Notes under the pieces: generated by a model | Database searches by the model: none | What the model saw: only the letters and a program-made list of their open reading frames with translations | Told to the model about the DNA's origin: nothing | Program-made: the position numbers and the translations under genes | Shown: positions 1 through 4,932 of the stretch, in pieces | Layout of the letters: every line of letters begins with the position of its first letter | Position numbering within the stretch: the stretch's first letter is position 1 | NCBI GenBank assembly: GCA_003501565.1 | Contig: DNPC01000654.1 | Location: 1-5,951 of the forward strand | Length of the DNA: 5,951 nucleotides | Origin: Planctomycetaceae bacterium | GTDB taxonomy: Bacteria > Planctomycetota > Planctomycetia > Pirellulales > Pirellulaceae | Reading direction: 5' to 3'

Positions 1-251
1 GACGAACTCCCTCTGACGATGACCGCAAGCGGGTCGCTTAGGTTTCTTGACACGCCCGTCAGGTATAGAAGCATTACGAGTTCCTCCTCTCCCGCCACAC
101 CAAGTGCCTGGGCATCCGTGTAGGCCAATTCAAGCAGATCAGATTTTTCTAGATGCTCCCGGGCCTCCTTGACGACCTTTTCTTCTGACTCGACGTCTTG
201 TTGCTTCTGTGTGTCTTCACTCTCGAGTTCGTGTTCCTGTTTGGGTGACAT
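1..251 (-). CDS. Primase/helicase-like ATPase, N-terminal fragment (runs off left edge)
   Basis: The ATG at 251-249 opens 83 whole codons to the window edge, without a stop. Residues 1-35 are highly charged (many E, K, Q) and probably a flexible or coiled lead-in. From about residue 40 the sequence reads LGVAGEEELVMLLYLTGVSR (50-69), then NLSDPLAVIVRGSSS. From memory, this matches the segment just before the Walker A motif in plasmid-, phage- and island-borne primase/helicase-like ATPases, where '(K/R)G.SS.GKS' follows directly. The GKS itself lies beyond position 1. Such proteins act in the cytoplasm in replication of mobile DNA. The start is supported by a strong GGAGGAG six bases upstream. 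The gene lies on the same strand as the XRE regulator and has a regulator-type palindrome 44 bases before its start. The reading frame is solid; the family call is moderate because the catalytic part is not in view. Confidence 0.62.
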   Translation of the reverse strand, partial: MSPKQEHELESEDTQKQQDVESEEKVVKEAREHLEKSDLLELAYTDAQALGVAGEEELVMLLYLTGVSRNLSDPLAVIVRGSS

Positions 252-256
252 GTCGT

Positions 257-263
257 CTCCTCC
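257..263 (-). promoter_or_regulatory. Ribosome binding site of the ATPase fragment
   Basis: GGAGGAG on the minus strand lies five bases before the ATG at 251. It is the strongest Shine-Dalgarno match in the window and fixes the start of a gene of which only the N-terminus is visible. Confidence 0.8.
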
Positions 264-294
264 GTGGTTACCGCATGCGATTGTGGGCAAGGTT

Positions 295-310
295 TACTTA
301 TGTGCAAGTA
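295..310. promoter_or_regulatory. Palindromic operator-like site 1 (in front of the ATPase gene)
   Basis: Read on the minus strand this is TACTTGCACATAAGTA, with perfect 5-base arms (TACTT/AAGTA) around a 6-base centre. It matches site 2 (385-400, read on the plus strand) at 14 of 16 positions. It lies between the terminator and the ribosome binding site of the ATPase gene, so a protein bound here could block its transcription. The likely ligand is the XRE regulator encoded at 426-752; this is inferred from the repeated site and its placement. Confidence 0.6.
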
Positions 311-320
311 TCTTTACTTT

Positions 321-347
321 AAAAAAAGAGTGGGTCGCCTCGACCCA
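321..347 (-). terminator. Intrinsic terminator between regulator and ATPase genes
   Basis: On the minus strand a 7-bp perfect stem, CGACCCA pairing with TGGGTCG (331-337 with 341-347, 3-base loop), is followed by CTC and then seven T (327-321). This is the classic layout of a Rho-independent terminator. It lies about 80 bases after the stop of the XRE gene and would separate it from the ATPase gene. A promoter-like pair at 383-355 points straight into the hairpin, so it may act as an attenuator instead. Confidence 0.72.
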
Positions 348-354
348 TGCCAAA

Positions 355-383
355 AGAATATGCAGCAGCTGCAACAGCGTCAA
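355..383 (-). promoter_or_regulatory. Sigma70-like promoter candidate upstream of the ATPase gene
   Basis: The minus strand has TTGACG (383-378), a 17-base spacer and TATTCT (360-355), giving 5/6 and 4/6 matches to the -35 and -10 consensus. The predicted start of transcription is near 348, exactly where the terminator hairpin begins. Operator-like site 2 lies one base upstream of the -35 box, a place where a bound regulator could either activate or repress. No experimental support is visible, and a chance match is possible. Confidence 0.45.
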
Positions 384-384
384 G

Positions 385-400
385 TACTTGCATGTAAGTA
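385..400. promoter_or_regulatory. Palindromic operator-like site 2
   Basis: TACTTGCATGTAAGTA matches its own reverse complement at 14 of 16 positions. It shares 14 of 16 bases with site 1, and its TTGCATG core with site 3. It lies in the 3' flank of the XRE gene, directly upstream of the -35 box of the promoter candidate at 383-355. The centres of sites 1 and 2 are 90 bases apart, which would allow cooperative binding or looping. Confidence 0.6.
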
Positions 401-425
401 ATTTGATTTTTCCTGTCGTGCTTTT

Positions 426-752
426 TCAGCTTGATTGCTGGCTTTCCTTGTCAGCCGACTTACGAGCATTGCGTTTCTTGTAGTTCTTAATCTTCTCTAG
501 GTCAGGAGCCGGTGATTTGGGCATTGGCTCAGCGAAATTTGCCAAGCTCACCTTGAGGGCGTCGAGATACTTGAGGAACGAAGACAGTTTCGTGTCGTAG
601 TAACCAGATTCAATGTCACTGACCCTGGCAGGCGAAGCCCCCATCTTCTTTCCGACTTCGGCAAGTGTGAGTCCAAGTTCCTGCCTGGTTTCCTTTAATC
701 GTCTGCAAATCCACTGCTGACGACCTGCCACGCGTAAGTCCTGTTGGTTCAT
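426..752 (-). CDS. XRE-family helix-turn-helix regulator (108 aa)
   Basis: This is a small cytoplasmic DNA-binding protein of the Cro/CI (XRE) type. Residues about 13-70 form the five-helix domain. It starts at RRLKETRQELGLTLAEVGKK, and the turn and recognition helix follow in MGASPARVSDIESG (37-50). A second part, SFLKYLDALKVSLANFAEP, is typical of helices 4-5. The tail from about residue 80 is rich in K, N, R and S and probably unstructured. The ATG at 752 is preferred over an in-frame TTG at 818. It has GGAAG five bases upstream, and the predicted transcription start near 776 lies downstream of the TTG, so the longer form would not be on the message. Three similar palindromes flank the gene, one over its own promoter, which points to negative autoregulation plus control of the neighbouring ATPase gene. 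No effector domain is seen. The domain call is firm; the targets are inferred. Confidence 0.88.
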   Translation of the reverse strand: MNQQDLRVAGRQQWICRRLKETRQELGLTLAEVGKKMGASPARVSDIESGYYDTKLSSFLKYLDALKVSLANFAEPMPKSPAPDLEKIKNYKKRNARKSADKESQQSS

Positions 753-771
753 GGGTTCTTCCGTTGTCGAG

Positions 772-786
772 TATTTGCATGAAGTA
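772..786. promoter_or_regulatory. Palindromic operator-like site 3, over the regulator's own promoter
   Basis: TATTTGCATGAAGTA is a one-base-shorter, less perfect relative of sites 1 and 2 (TAYTTGCAT core, AAGTA arm). It covers most of the -10 box (788-783) and the predicted transcription start of the XRE gene. Binding here would block RNA polymerase, the usual arrangement for an autorepressor. Confidence 0.5.
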
Positions 787-811
787 TTCTCGGCAGATCG
801 AGACGAGTCAA
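783..811 (-). promoter_or_regulatory. Sigma70-like promoter of the XRE regulator gene
   Basis: The minus strand carries TTGACT (811-806), a 17-base spacer and AATACT (788-783): 5/6 and 4/6 consensus matches at ideal spacing. The predicted start near 776 gives a leader of about 24 bases before the ATG at 752, and site 3 overlaps it. Confidence 0.6.
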
Positions 812-829
812 GACTCAAGCAGTGTGTAG

Positions 830-1390
830 CACTAACTCTGGAGGCGTTTCTTGCGATTCATACACGCGTCAGTTTCGCAGCGGTAGGACCGACGATGTCT
901 GTGGCCGTTCTAGTTTGAAGGGGAGGCAGTGCAGACGATTGCCTGTCTAGTTCTTGGTGTAGTAGGTTGTAGAAGATGGGCGAATCAGCAAGTTGCCTTG
1001 CACCATGGTCACGCATACAAACCCATTCAATCTAGTGCTGGAAGGGCTGATCGTTGCGACGGCGTTCGTTGCTGCAAAGGATAGCACTGACCTCAATTGA
1101 GGGTGGAGGCAGGCAATATCTAAGGGCACGTCGGTGTTCTTGTGAATCGAGTATCAGATAGCAGGTGGATGAATCTGCGACAGTAAGTCCGTCTCTAGTG
1201 CTAATTGTTGCGTTCGGCCTGCCAGCCACGTCCAGCACAGAAGCTTCATCTTCCAGGACTAGCTCAGCAGGTTCGAGGCAGAGCCGCTGCGGTGTATCTC
1301 ACCGATGTTTTCCAAGCAGTTTTCTTCCCAACTTCGAGTTGTCCAACCGCTAGCTCGTAGCGTCCCATTGAACTTGCGTAGGTGTACCTT
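830..1390. other. Stretch without a convincing gene
   Basis: No reading frame here is long, has a ribosome binding site or resembles a known protein; the open frames are short (at most 68 codons) and overlap each other in different frames. A weak inverted repeat, AGGCA/TGCCT, lies around 925-945. The text around 1030-1070 and 1190-1220 shares a loose TCTAGTGCT...GTTGCG...TTCG pattern that may be a degraded repeat. The stretch could be decayed DNA at the border between the regulator/ATPase module and the barrel gene. No RNA gene was recognised. Confidence 0.5.
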
Positions 1391-1708
1391 CAATCGCCAA
1401 TCTTTAACTCGACTTGAATCGAATTGAGCGGGGTTTGGGCAACTATCCGGTAGTGACTGGGCTCAAAGTTGAGCCAGCAGTGTGGGAAACATCTCAAGTG
1501 GCTTGGCAAGAAACTGAATCAGAAGCGAAGCCCGAATCCAACGTTAGAGAAAAAGTTAGCGCTCTGTTCGTTGAGGCCCCAGCCGCTTCGGATTCCAATT
1601 TCAAGATCTGGGGACAGGAGGTAGTGTACGCCTGGACTTATGAAATGCCGGACGACTGATTCTTCGGTTCCGTCGGAGAAGATCCCGAAATACTCCAGGT
1701 GTGCCTCC
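1391..1708. repeat. Segmental duplication, intact copy
   Basis: This stretch covers the 3' flank and C-terminal coding part of the barrel gene and aligns with 2638-2956 in the same orientation. By eye, the best part (1519-1651 against 2766-2899) is roughly 85-90% identical, with two uninterrupted runs of 25 or more bases. The 3' flank is less similar but still alignable. Confidence 0.85.
1460..1475 (-). terminator. Hairpin after the barrel gene, possible terminator
   Basis: GGCTCA (1460-1465) pairs perfectly with TGAGCC (1470-1475) around a 4-base loop, 44 bases past the stop of the barrel gene. No T-run follows on the minus strand, so it would be an atypical terminator or an mRNA-stabilising 3' hairpin. 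In the duplicated copy the matching place (around 2712-2726) has lost the inner pairs. Confidence 0.35.
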
Positions 1709-2346
1709 GTTCGTTCTCCCAGCGGATGCTTAAGAACAGTAGAGGGTGACCACGTATTGAATCGGTCGCCTTCAGAACTCGAGTTGCGAAAGCGAATTTC
1801 AGATGCCCAATGCCATTCGTCGGGAAGCTCCCACCCGAAAACGTAGCCCGCCAACAGGCTCGTTGCTGTGCCTCCGCCACTGGTCGGCGTATAGCCGGAT
1901 ACGGTAAACGCGCTTTCGGGCAAGAGACCTTTCTGATCTGAGAGCCGCGTTTTTAGACCGTAGAAGACTTTGGCTTCCTCTTCCAACTCACCGCCTCCCA
2001 CATGAGACTCGCGCAGAGTTTCGCCACTCCCACCCGAAACCAGATTGGGTTCACCTCCAACCTCGTAGTTGGTACCGAATTGCAGCTCGAAAATATCAGT
2101 CAGTCCATAACGCAGAAGCAACTCAGGAAAGCTATGCGAGTCTTTTGCATCTTGGCTATCGATGAAGCTGTATGCAGATTCAACCATGAAAATTCCTCGT
2201 TTCATGGTGCTCAATGCTTGGGTAAAAGAGTCACGCTCTGTTTCGATAGAGTCTGATTCGCTTTGCTGTCCGAGAGATGCGGTGGAAAGCGACAGTATCA
2301 ACGCAGGTATGGCCAACGCGGTTGGGCACATTGTTCGGAGCTGCAT
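1519..2346 (-). CDS. Secreted outer-membrane beta-barrel 'transporter' (Phenol_MetA_deg-like), 275 aa
   Basis: From the ATG at 2346 the protein starts with a signal peptide (MQLRTMCPTALAIPALILSL..., likely cut after TASLG). The mature part has alternating aromatic/hydrophobic strands and glycine-rich turns and ends in phenylalanine (NVGFGLRF), typical of outer-membrane barrels. Recognisable blocks are ELLLRYGLTDIFELQFGTNY (about residues 75-94), the SGYTPTSGGGTATSLLAGYVFGW strand region (150-172), and ISPGVHYLLSPDLEIGIRSG followed by WGLNEQSANFFSN near the end. From family knowledge these match planctomycete 'transporter' proteins of the Phenol_MetA_deg group; their substrate is usually unknown, and no degradation genes are nearby. 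An ATG three codons further upstream (2355) is less likely: AAGGA at 2359-2355 is eight bases from 2346 but overlaps 2355. The length is normal. A decayed copy of the C-terminal part lies upstream at 2766-3006. Confidence 0.82.
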   Translation of the reverse strand: MQLRTMCPTALAIPALILSLSTASLGQQSESDSIETERDSFTQALSTMKRGIFMVESAYSFIDSQDAKDSHSFPELLLRYGLTDIFELQFGTNYEVGGEPNLVSGGSGETLRESHVGGGELEEEAKVFYGLKTRLSDQKGLLPESAFTVSGYTPTSGGGTATSLLAGYVFGWELPDEWHWASEIRFRNSSSEGDRFNTWSPSTVLKHPLGERTEAHLEYFGIFSDGTEESVVRHFISPGVHYLLSPDLEIGIRSGWGLNEQSANFFSNVGFGLRF

Positions 2347-2354
2347 CGCTTGCA

Positions 2355-2359
2355 TCCTT
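2355..2359 (-). promoter_or_regulatory. Ribosome binding site deciding the barrel gene start
   Basis: AAGGA on the minus strand is eight bases before the ATG at 2346 and runs into the alternative ATG at 2355, so translation probably begins at 2346. Confidence 0.55.
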
Positions 2360-2637
2360 GCTAGCGAATTGTGACTGCTGACGGGTGCGAATTCAGGGTG
2401 TCATATCATCGATATCGTGCACCAGCCTCGCTATGGTGACTCGAACCAATCAATCCAGCAAGAATTGCTCAGCTATAAGGGTCAACCACTATTTAGCGAA
2501 ACCAAAACAGGTGCGGCGGAGCCCATACGGGTGGCAGGGTCTGTTGAGATTCGGAAGCTGGAAGGTCGGAGAAATACAACGACCGCGAAGCTTCCCAAGT
2601 CCGTATTTGATCCCATGAAAAGACTCCGGTTAATTCT
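2360..2637. other. Intergenic stretch upstream of the barrel gene
   Basis: No gene is supported here. A palindrome, ATATC-ATC-GATAT (2403-2415), lies about 57 bases before the barrel start and could be a regulator site, but it has no second copy in the window. No clear -35/-10 pair was found on the minus strand. The minus-strand frame left open by the frameshift in the pseudogene runs through 2482-2765, but its translation has no recognisable content. Confidence 0.4.
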
Positions 2638-2956
2638 CAATCGCCAGTCGTTGACTTCGACTTGAATCCGATGAGATGGGTTTTGGGCAATTATCTGGTA
2701 GTGAACGGGCTCAGAGGTCAGCCAGGATTTGGTAAACACCGTTCGCCGATTGGCAAAAAGCAGAGTCAGAAGCGAAGCCCGAATCCAACGTTTGAGAAGA
2801 AGTTTGCACTCTGTTCGTTCTGTCCCCCAGCCACTTCGGATTCCAATTCCAAGACATGGAAACAGGAGGTAGTGTACGCCTGGACTAATGAAATGCCGGG
2901 TGAATGGTTCGTCGGTTCCGTCGGAGGAGATCCCGAAATTCTTCAAGAGTGCCGCC
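2638..2956. repeat. Segmental duplication, decayed copy
   Basis: This is the partner of 1391-1708 in direct orientation, about 1.25 kb away. Similarity begins outside the coding region (the shared CAATCGCCA...CGACTTGAATC pattern) and continues through the former C-terminal coding part. The whole 3' end with its flank was therefore copied, not only a domain. Confidence 0.85.
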
Positions 2957-3006
2957 AAACGGTTTCTTCCGTGCAAAGAGGCGAATTGCGAATCGAAGAG
3001 AGTTTT
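2766..3006 (-). pseudogene. Remnant of a second outer-membrane barrel gene
   Basis: Reading minus from about 3006, the frame gives NFGISSDGT, then RHFISPGVHYLLFPCLGIGI and RSGWG, matching the C-terminal third of the intact barrel protein. Near 2820-2824 one extra base relative to the intact copy shifts the frame. If that base is skipped, the last 17 residues (NEQSANFFSNVGFGLRF) and the TGA at 2768-2766 are exactly those of the intact gene. Upstream, the similarity is already poor (FDSQFASLHGRNRLAALLKN against the intact IRFRNSSS...HPLGERTEAHLEYF), and a piece between these blocks is missing. No signal peptide or N-terminal half remains between here and the divergent cytochrome gene at 3087. 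It therefore cannot make a folded barrel. The high retained similarity suggests fairly recent decay or past gene conversion. Confidence 0.85.
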
Positions 3007-3075
3007 TGCCAGCGACATGGAAGAATTTGCTATGTGGTTCGTTTAAACTGTCGACACATATTGCCTGAACAATTC

Positions 3076-3079
3076 GGAG
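3076..3079 (+). promoter_or_regulatory. Ribosome binding site of the di-haem protein
   Basis: GGAG lies seven bases before the ATG at 3087. A second GGAG (3083-3086) touches the ATG and is too close to be used for it. Confidence 0.6.
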
Positions 3080-3086
3080 CCCGGAG

Positions 3087-4871
3087 ATGCCCAACTTCAA
3101 CCGCTTGAGTGCGGCCGTCGCACTGATCCTCATATGCGCTCAGCCACTGCAGCTACGGGCACAGTCACCCTCTGCTCAAGACTCCTCATCGACTGCCAAG
3201 GGTAGCGAGTTTGATGTGTCATTGGCATCAACCAGCGTCAAATTCTTAGAGACGTATTGTCAACGATGTCATGGCGTCGATCAGAGGTATCCCGGTCTCG
3301 ATGTACTGGATAGAGCAACGCTGCTCGATCCGAAAGTCGAAGACGAAGACGCGTTCTTGGTACCGGGTAACGCCGAAAATAGCCGCCTGTGGGACGTGAT
3401 CGACTCGGAACACATGCCTCCGGCCTCACAATCCCAGCCCACCGACGAGGAAAAGGCCGCGTTCCGCCGCTGGATCGAGGCCGGCGGTCAATTCCCGCCA
3501 GAAGCACGCGTCGAGCGGGAGTACTTGGGTGAATCAACCATTCTGAAGTTCATCGACGACGATCTACGCAAGCTCACTCGCGAACAGGTTGCCAACACTC
3601 GCTACTTTTCCCTGGCACACCTCTGGAACGATGTATCCGGCAGCGACCCAACCACCGAACAAGATCTACGACTAGCAAGAGCCGGGCTTTCAAAGTTGCT
3701 CAACAGCCTGTCCAGCATGCCGCGGATCGCCTTGCCACGTATCGTTGATTCTGAATACGAAACCATTCTGGCAATCGACATTCGTGACTACGGCTGGGAT
3801 TCATGGCACTGGAATCAGGTTCAGGCTGTTTACCCTTACGCCCTCAAACTGAATGGACAAACCGCCTCACGAATATACGAACAGACTGGCACGCCGGTGC
3901 CTTACGTTCGAGCAGATTGGTTTTTGGCATTTGCTTCTCGGCCACCCCTCTACCATTTGCTATTAGAAATTCCGAAAAATGCCAAAACACTAGAGTCAAA
4001 TCTTGGTGTCGATGTGGCCCGCAACTTCGCAAGCGGTCGACTCGCACGCGCAGCCTTTCAGAAAAGCGGAGTCTCTCAGCAAAACCGAATGGTCGAACGT
4101 CATGATGCTCCCAAGGGAGGTCGCTACTACTGGAAAAGCTACGATATCAAGCCTGGGACAGCGGAAGAAGGCGACTTCAGCCGACGCCCCCTTGGCCCAA
4201 AGTTCGACGGAGTTCTCTCTCAGCAAGCGGTCTTCAAACACGATGGTGGAGAGATCATCTGGTCTCTGCCAAACGGTCTTCAGGGTTATATGCTCGTGAC
4301 TGGCAATGACGAGAGAATCAATGAGGGTCCGCCTGACGTGGTGTTTGATCCCAACTCACATGGTGGCTCTTTTCTCATTACGAATGGGATAAGCTGCATG
4401 GGTTGTCATCGGCAGGGCATGATCGCGTGGGAGAAGGATGAAATTCGATCTTTGTTCGAGCCCAAGCAAGGGCAGAAGGTCGCAGACAAGGTTCTTCAGC
4501 TATTTCCCAAGAATGGCGAAATGCAGTCCCTAGTCAAAGCGGACAAATCGTTCTTTGCCGCCGCACTTCAGCAAACAATCAGCCCTTTCCTGAATGTCGG
4601 CGACGCTAAGAACTTGTCGATCACGGACTTCGCTGAGCCAATTACCAAATCGTCGAATCGATACTTGCAAAATGTGACGCTAGAAAAAGCCTCACAGGAG
4701 CTTGGGCTTGAAGATCCCGCAGACCTTCGGGCGCTTCTGAAACTCAATCAGTTTCGCCAGCTCGGCTTGAGCAACTGGACCAATGACGACGGAGTAGTCT
4801 CTCGAGACAATTGGGAAAAGGCTTATCGGCGCCTTGCCCGAGAACTCGGGCGCGGAACACCCGTCTACTAA
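3087..4871 (+). CDS. Exported di-haem c-type cytochrome protein, planctomycete type (594 aa)
   Basis: A signal peptide (residues 1-25, hydrophobic SAAVALILICA, probable cut after LRA) sends the protein across the membrane, where haem is attached. The first haem site is CQRCH (58-62), followed by FLVPGNAENSRLWDVIDSEH and then MPP. The HMPP at 109-112 offers a methionine ligand. This block, ending at RRWIEAGG (127-134), is the planctomycete-type cytochrome c module. Residues about 150-430 form a large region rich in W and Y (DYGWDSWHWNQVQAVYPYAL; VRADWFLAFASRP) with no domain I can name, ending in EIIWSLPNGLQGYML and the second haem site CMGCH (437-441). The rest, to VSRDNWEKAYRRLARELG, is probably helical. 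Electron transfer or redox sensing in the periplasm is likely; the substrate is unknown. A second exported protein gene starts 61 bases downstream, so the two probably form an operon. The start is supported by GGAG and by the signal peptide. Confidence 0.88.
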   Translation: MPNFNRLSAAVALILICAQPLQLRAQSPSAQDSSSTAKGSEFDVSLASTSVKFLETYCQRCHGVDQRYPGLDVLDRATLLDPKVEDEDAFLVPGNAENSRLWDVIDSEHMPPASQSQPTDEEKAAFRRWIEAGGQFPPEARVEREYLGESTILKFIDDDLRKLTREQVANTRYFSLAHLWNDVSGSDPTTEQDLRLARAGLSKLLNSLSSMPRIALPRIVDSEYETILAIDIRDYGWDSWHWNQVQAVYPYALKLNGQTASRIYEQTGTPVPYVRADWFLAFASRPPLYHLLLEIPKNAKTLESNLGVDVARNFASGRLARAAFQKSGVSQQNRMVERHDAPKGGRYYWKSYDIKPGTAEEGDFSRRPLGPKFDGVLSQQAVFKHDGGEIIWSLPNGLQGYMLVTGNDERINEGPPDVVFDPNSHGGSFLITNGISCMGCHRQGMIAWEKDEIRSLFEPKQGQKVADKVLQLFPKNGEMQSLVKADKSFFAAALQQTISPFLNVGDAKNLSITDFAEPITKSSNRYLQNVTLEKASQELGLEDPADLRALLKLNQFRQLGLSNWTNDDGVVSRDNWEKAYRRLARELGRGTPVY

Positions 4872-4932
4872 CGCGCGTTCACTTCCCCATCGAATCGTTC
4901 AAGAATTCAGGCAGCATATAGAACCATATACG

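Noticed and set aside
169..483. Plus-strand 104-codon frame with many S and C
   Set aside because: It is antisense to the ATPase fragment and the XRE gene end, crosses the terminator and operators, and has low-complexity composition.
1259..1300. tRNA-like text TAGCTCAGCAGGTTCGAGGC
   Set aside because: The D-stem GCTC/GAGC could pair but the loop would be about 15 bases. No anticodon arm, T-arm stem or matching acceptor strand follows.
2482..3018. 178-codon minus-strand open frame as a real gene
   Set aside because: Its first third is the barrel remnant in frame, and the rest is read-through after a one-base shift with no recognisable content. It is better explained as a pseudogene.
2662..3108. 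148-codon plus-strand open frame
   Set aside because: It lies antisense to the barrel remnant, and the equivalent frame opposite the intact copy (1414-1659) is also an antisense shadow. It has no ribosome binding site or domain.
4661..4675. TACTTGCAAAATG as a fourth operator
   Set aside because: Only one half-site is present and it lies inside the cytochrome coding region; a chance match.
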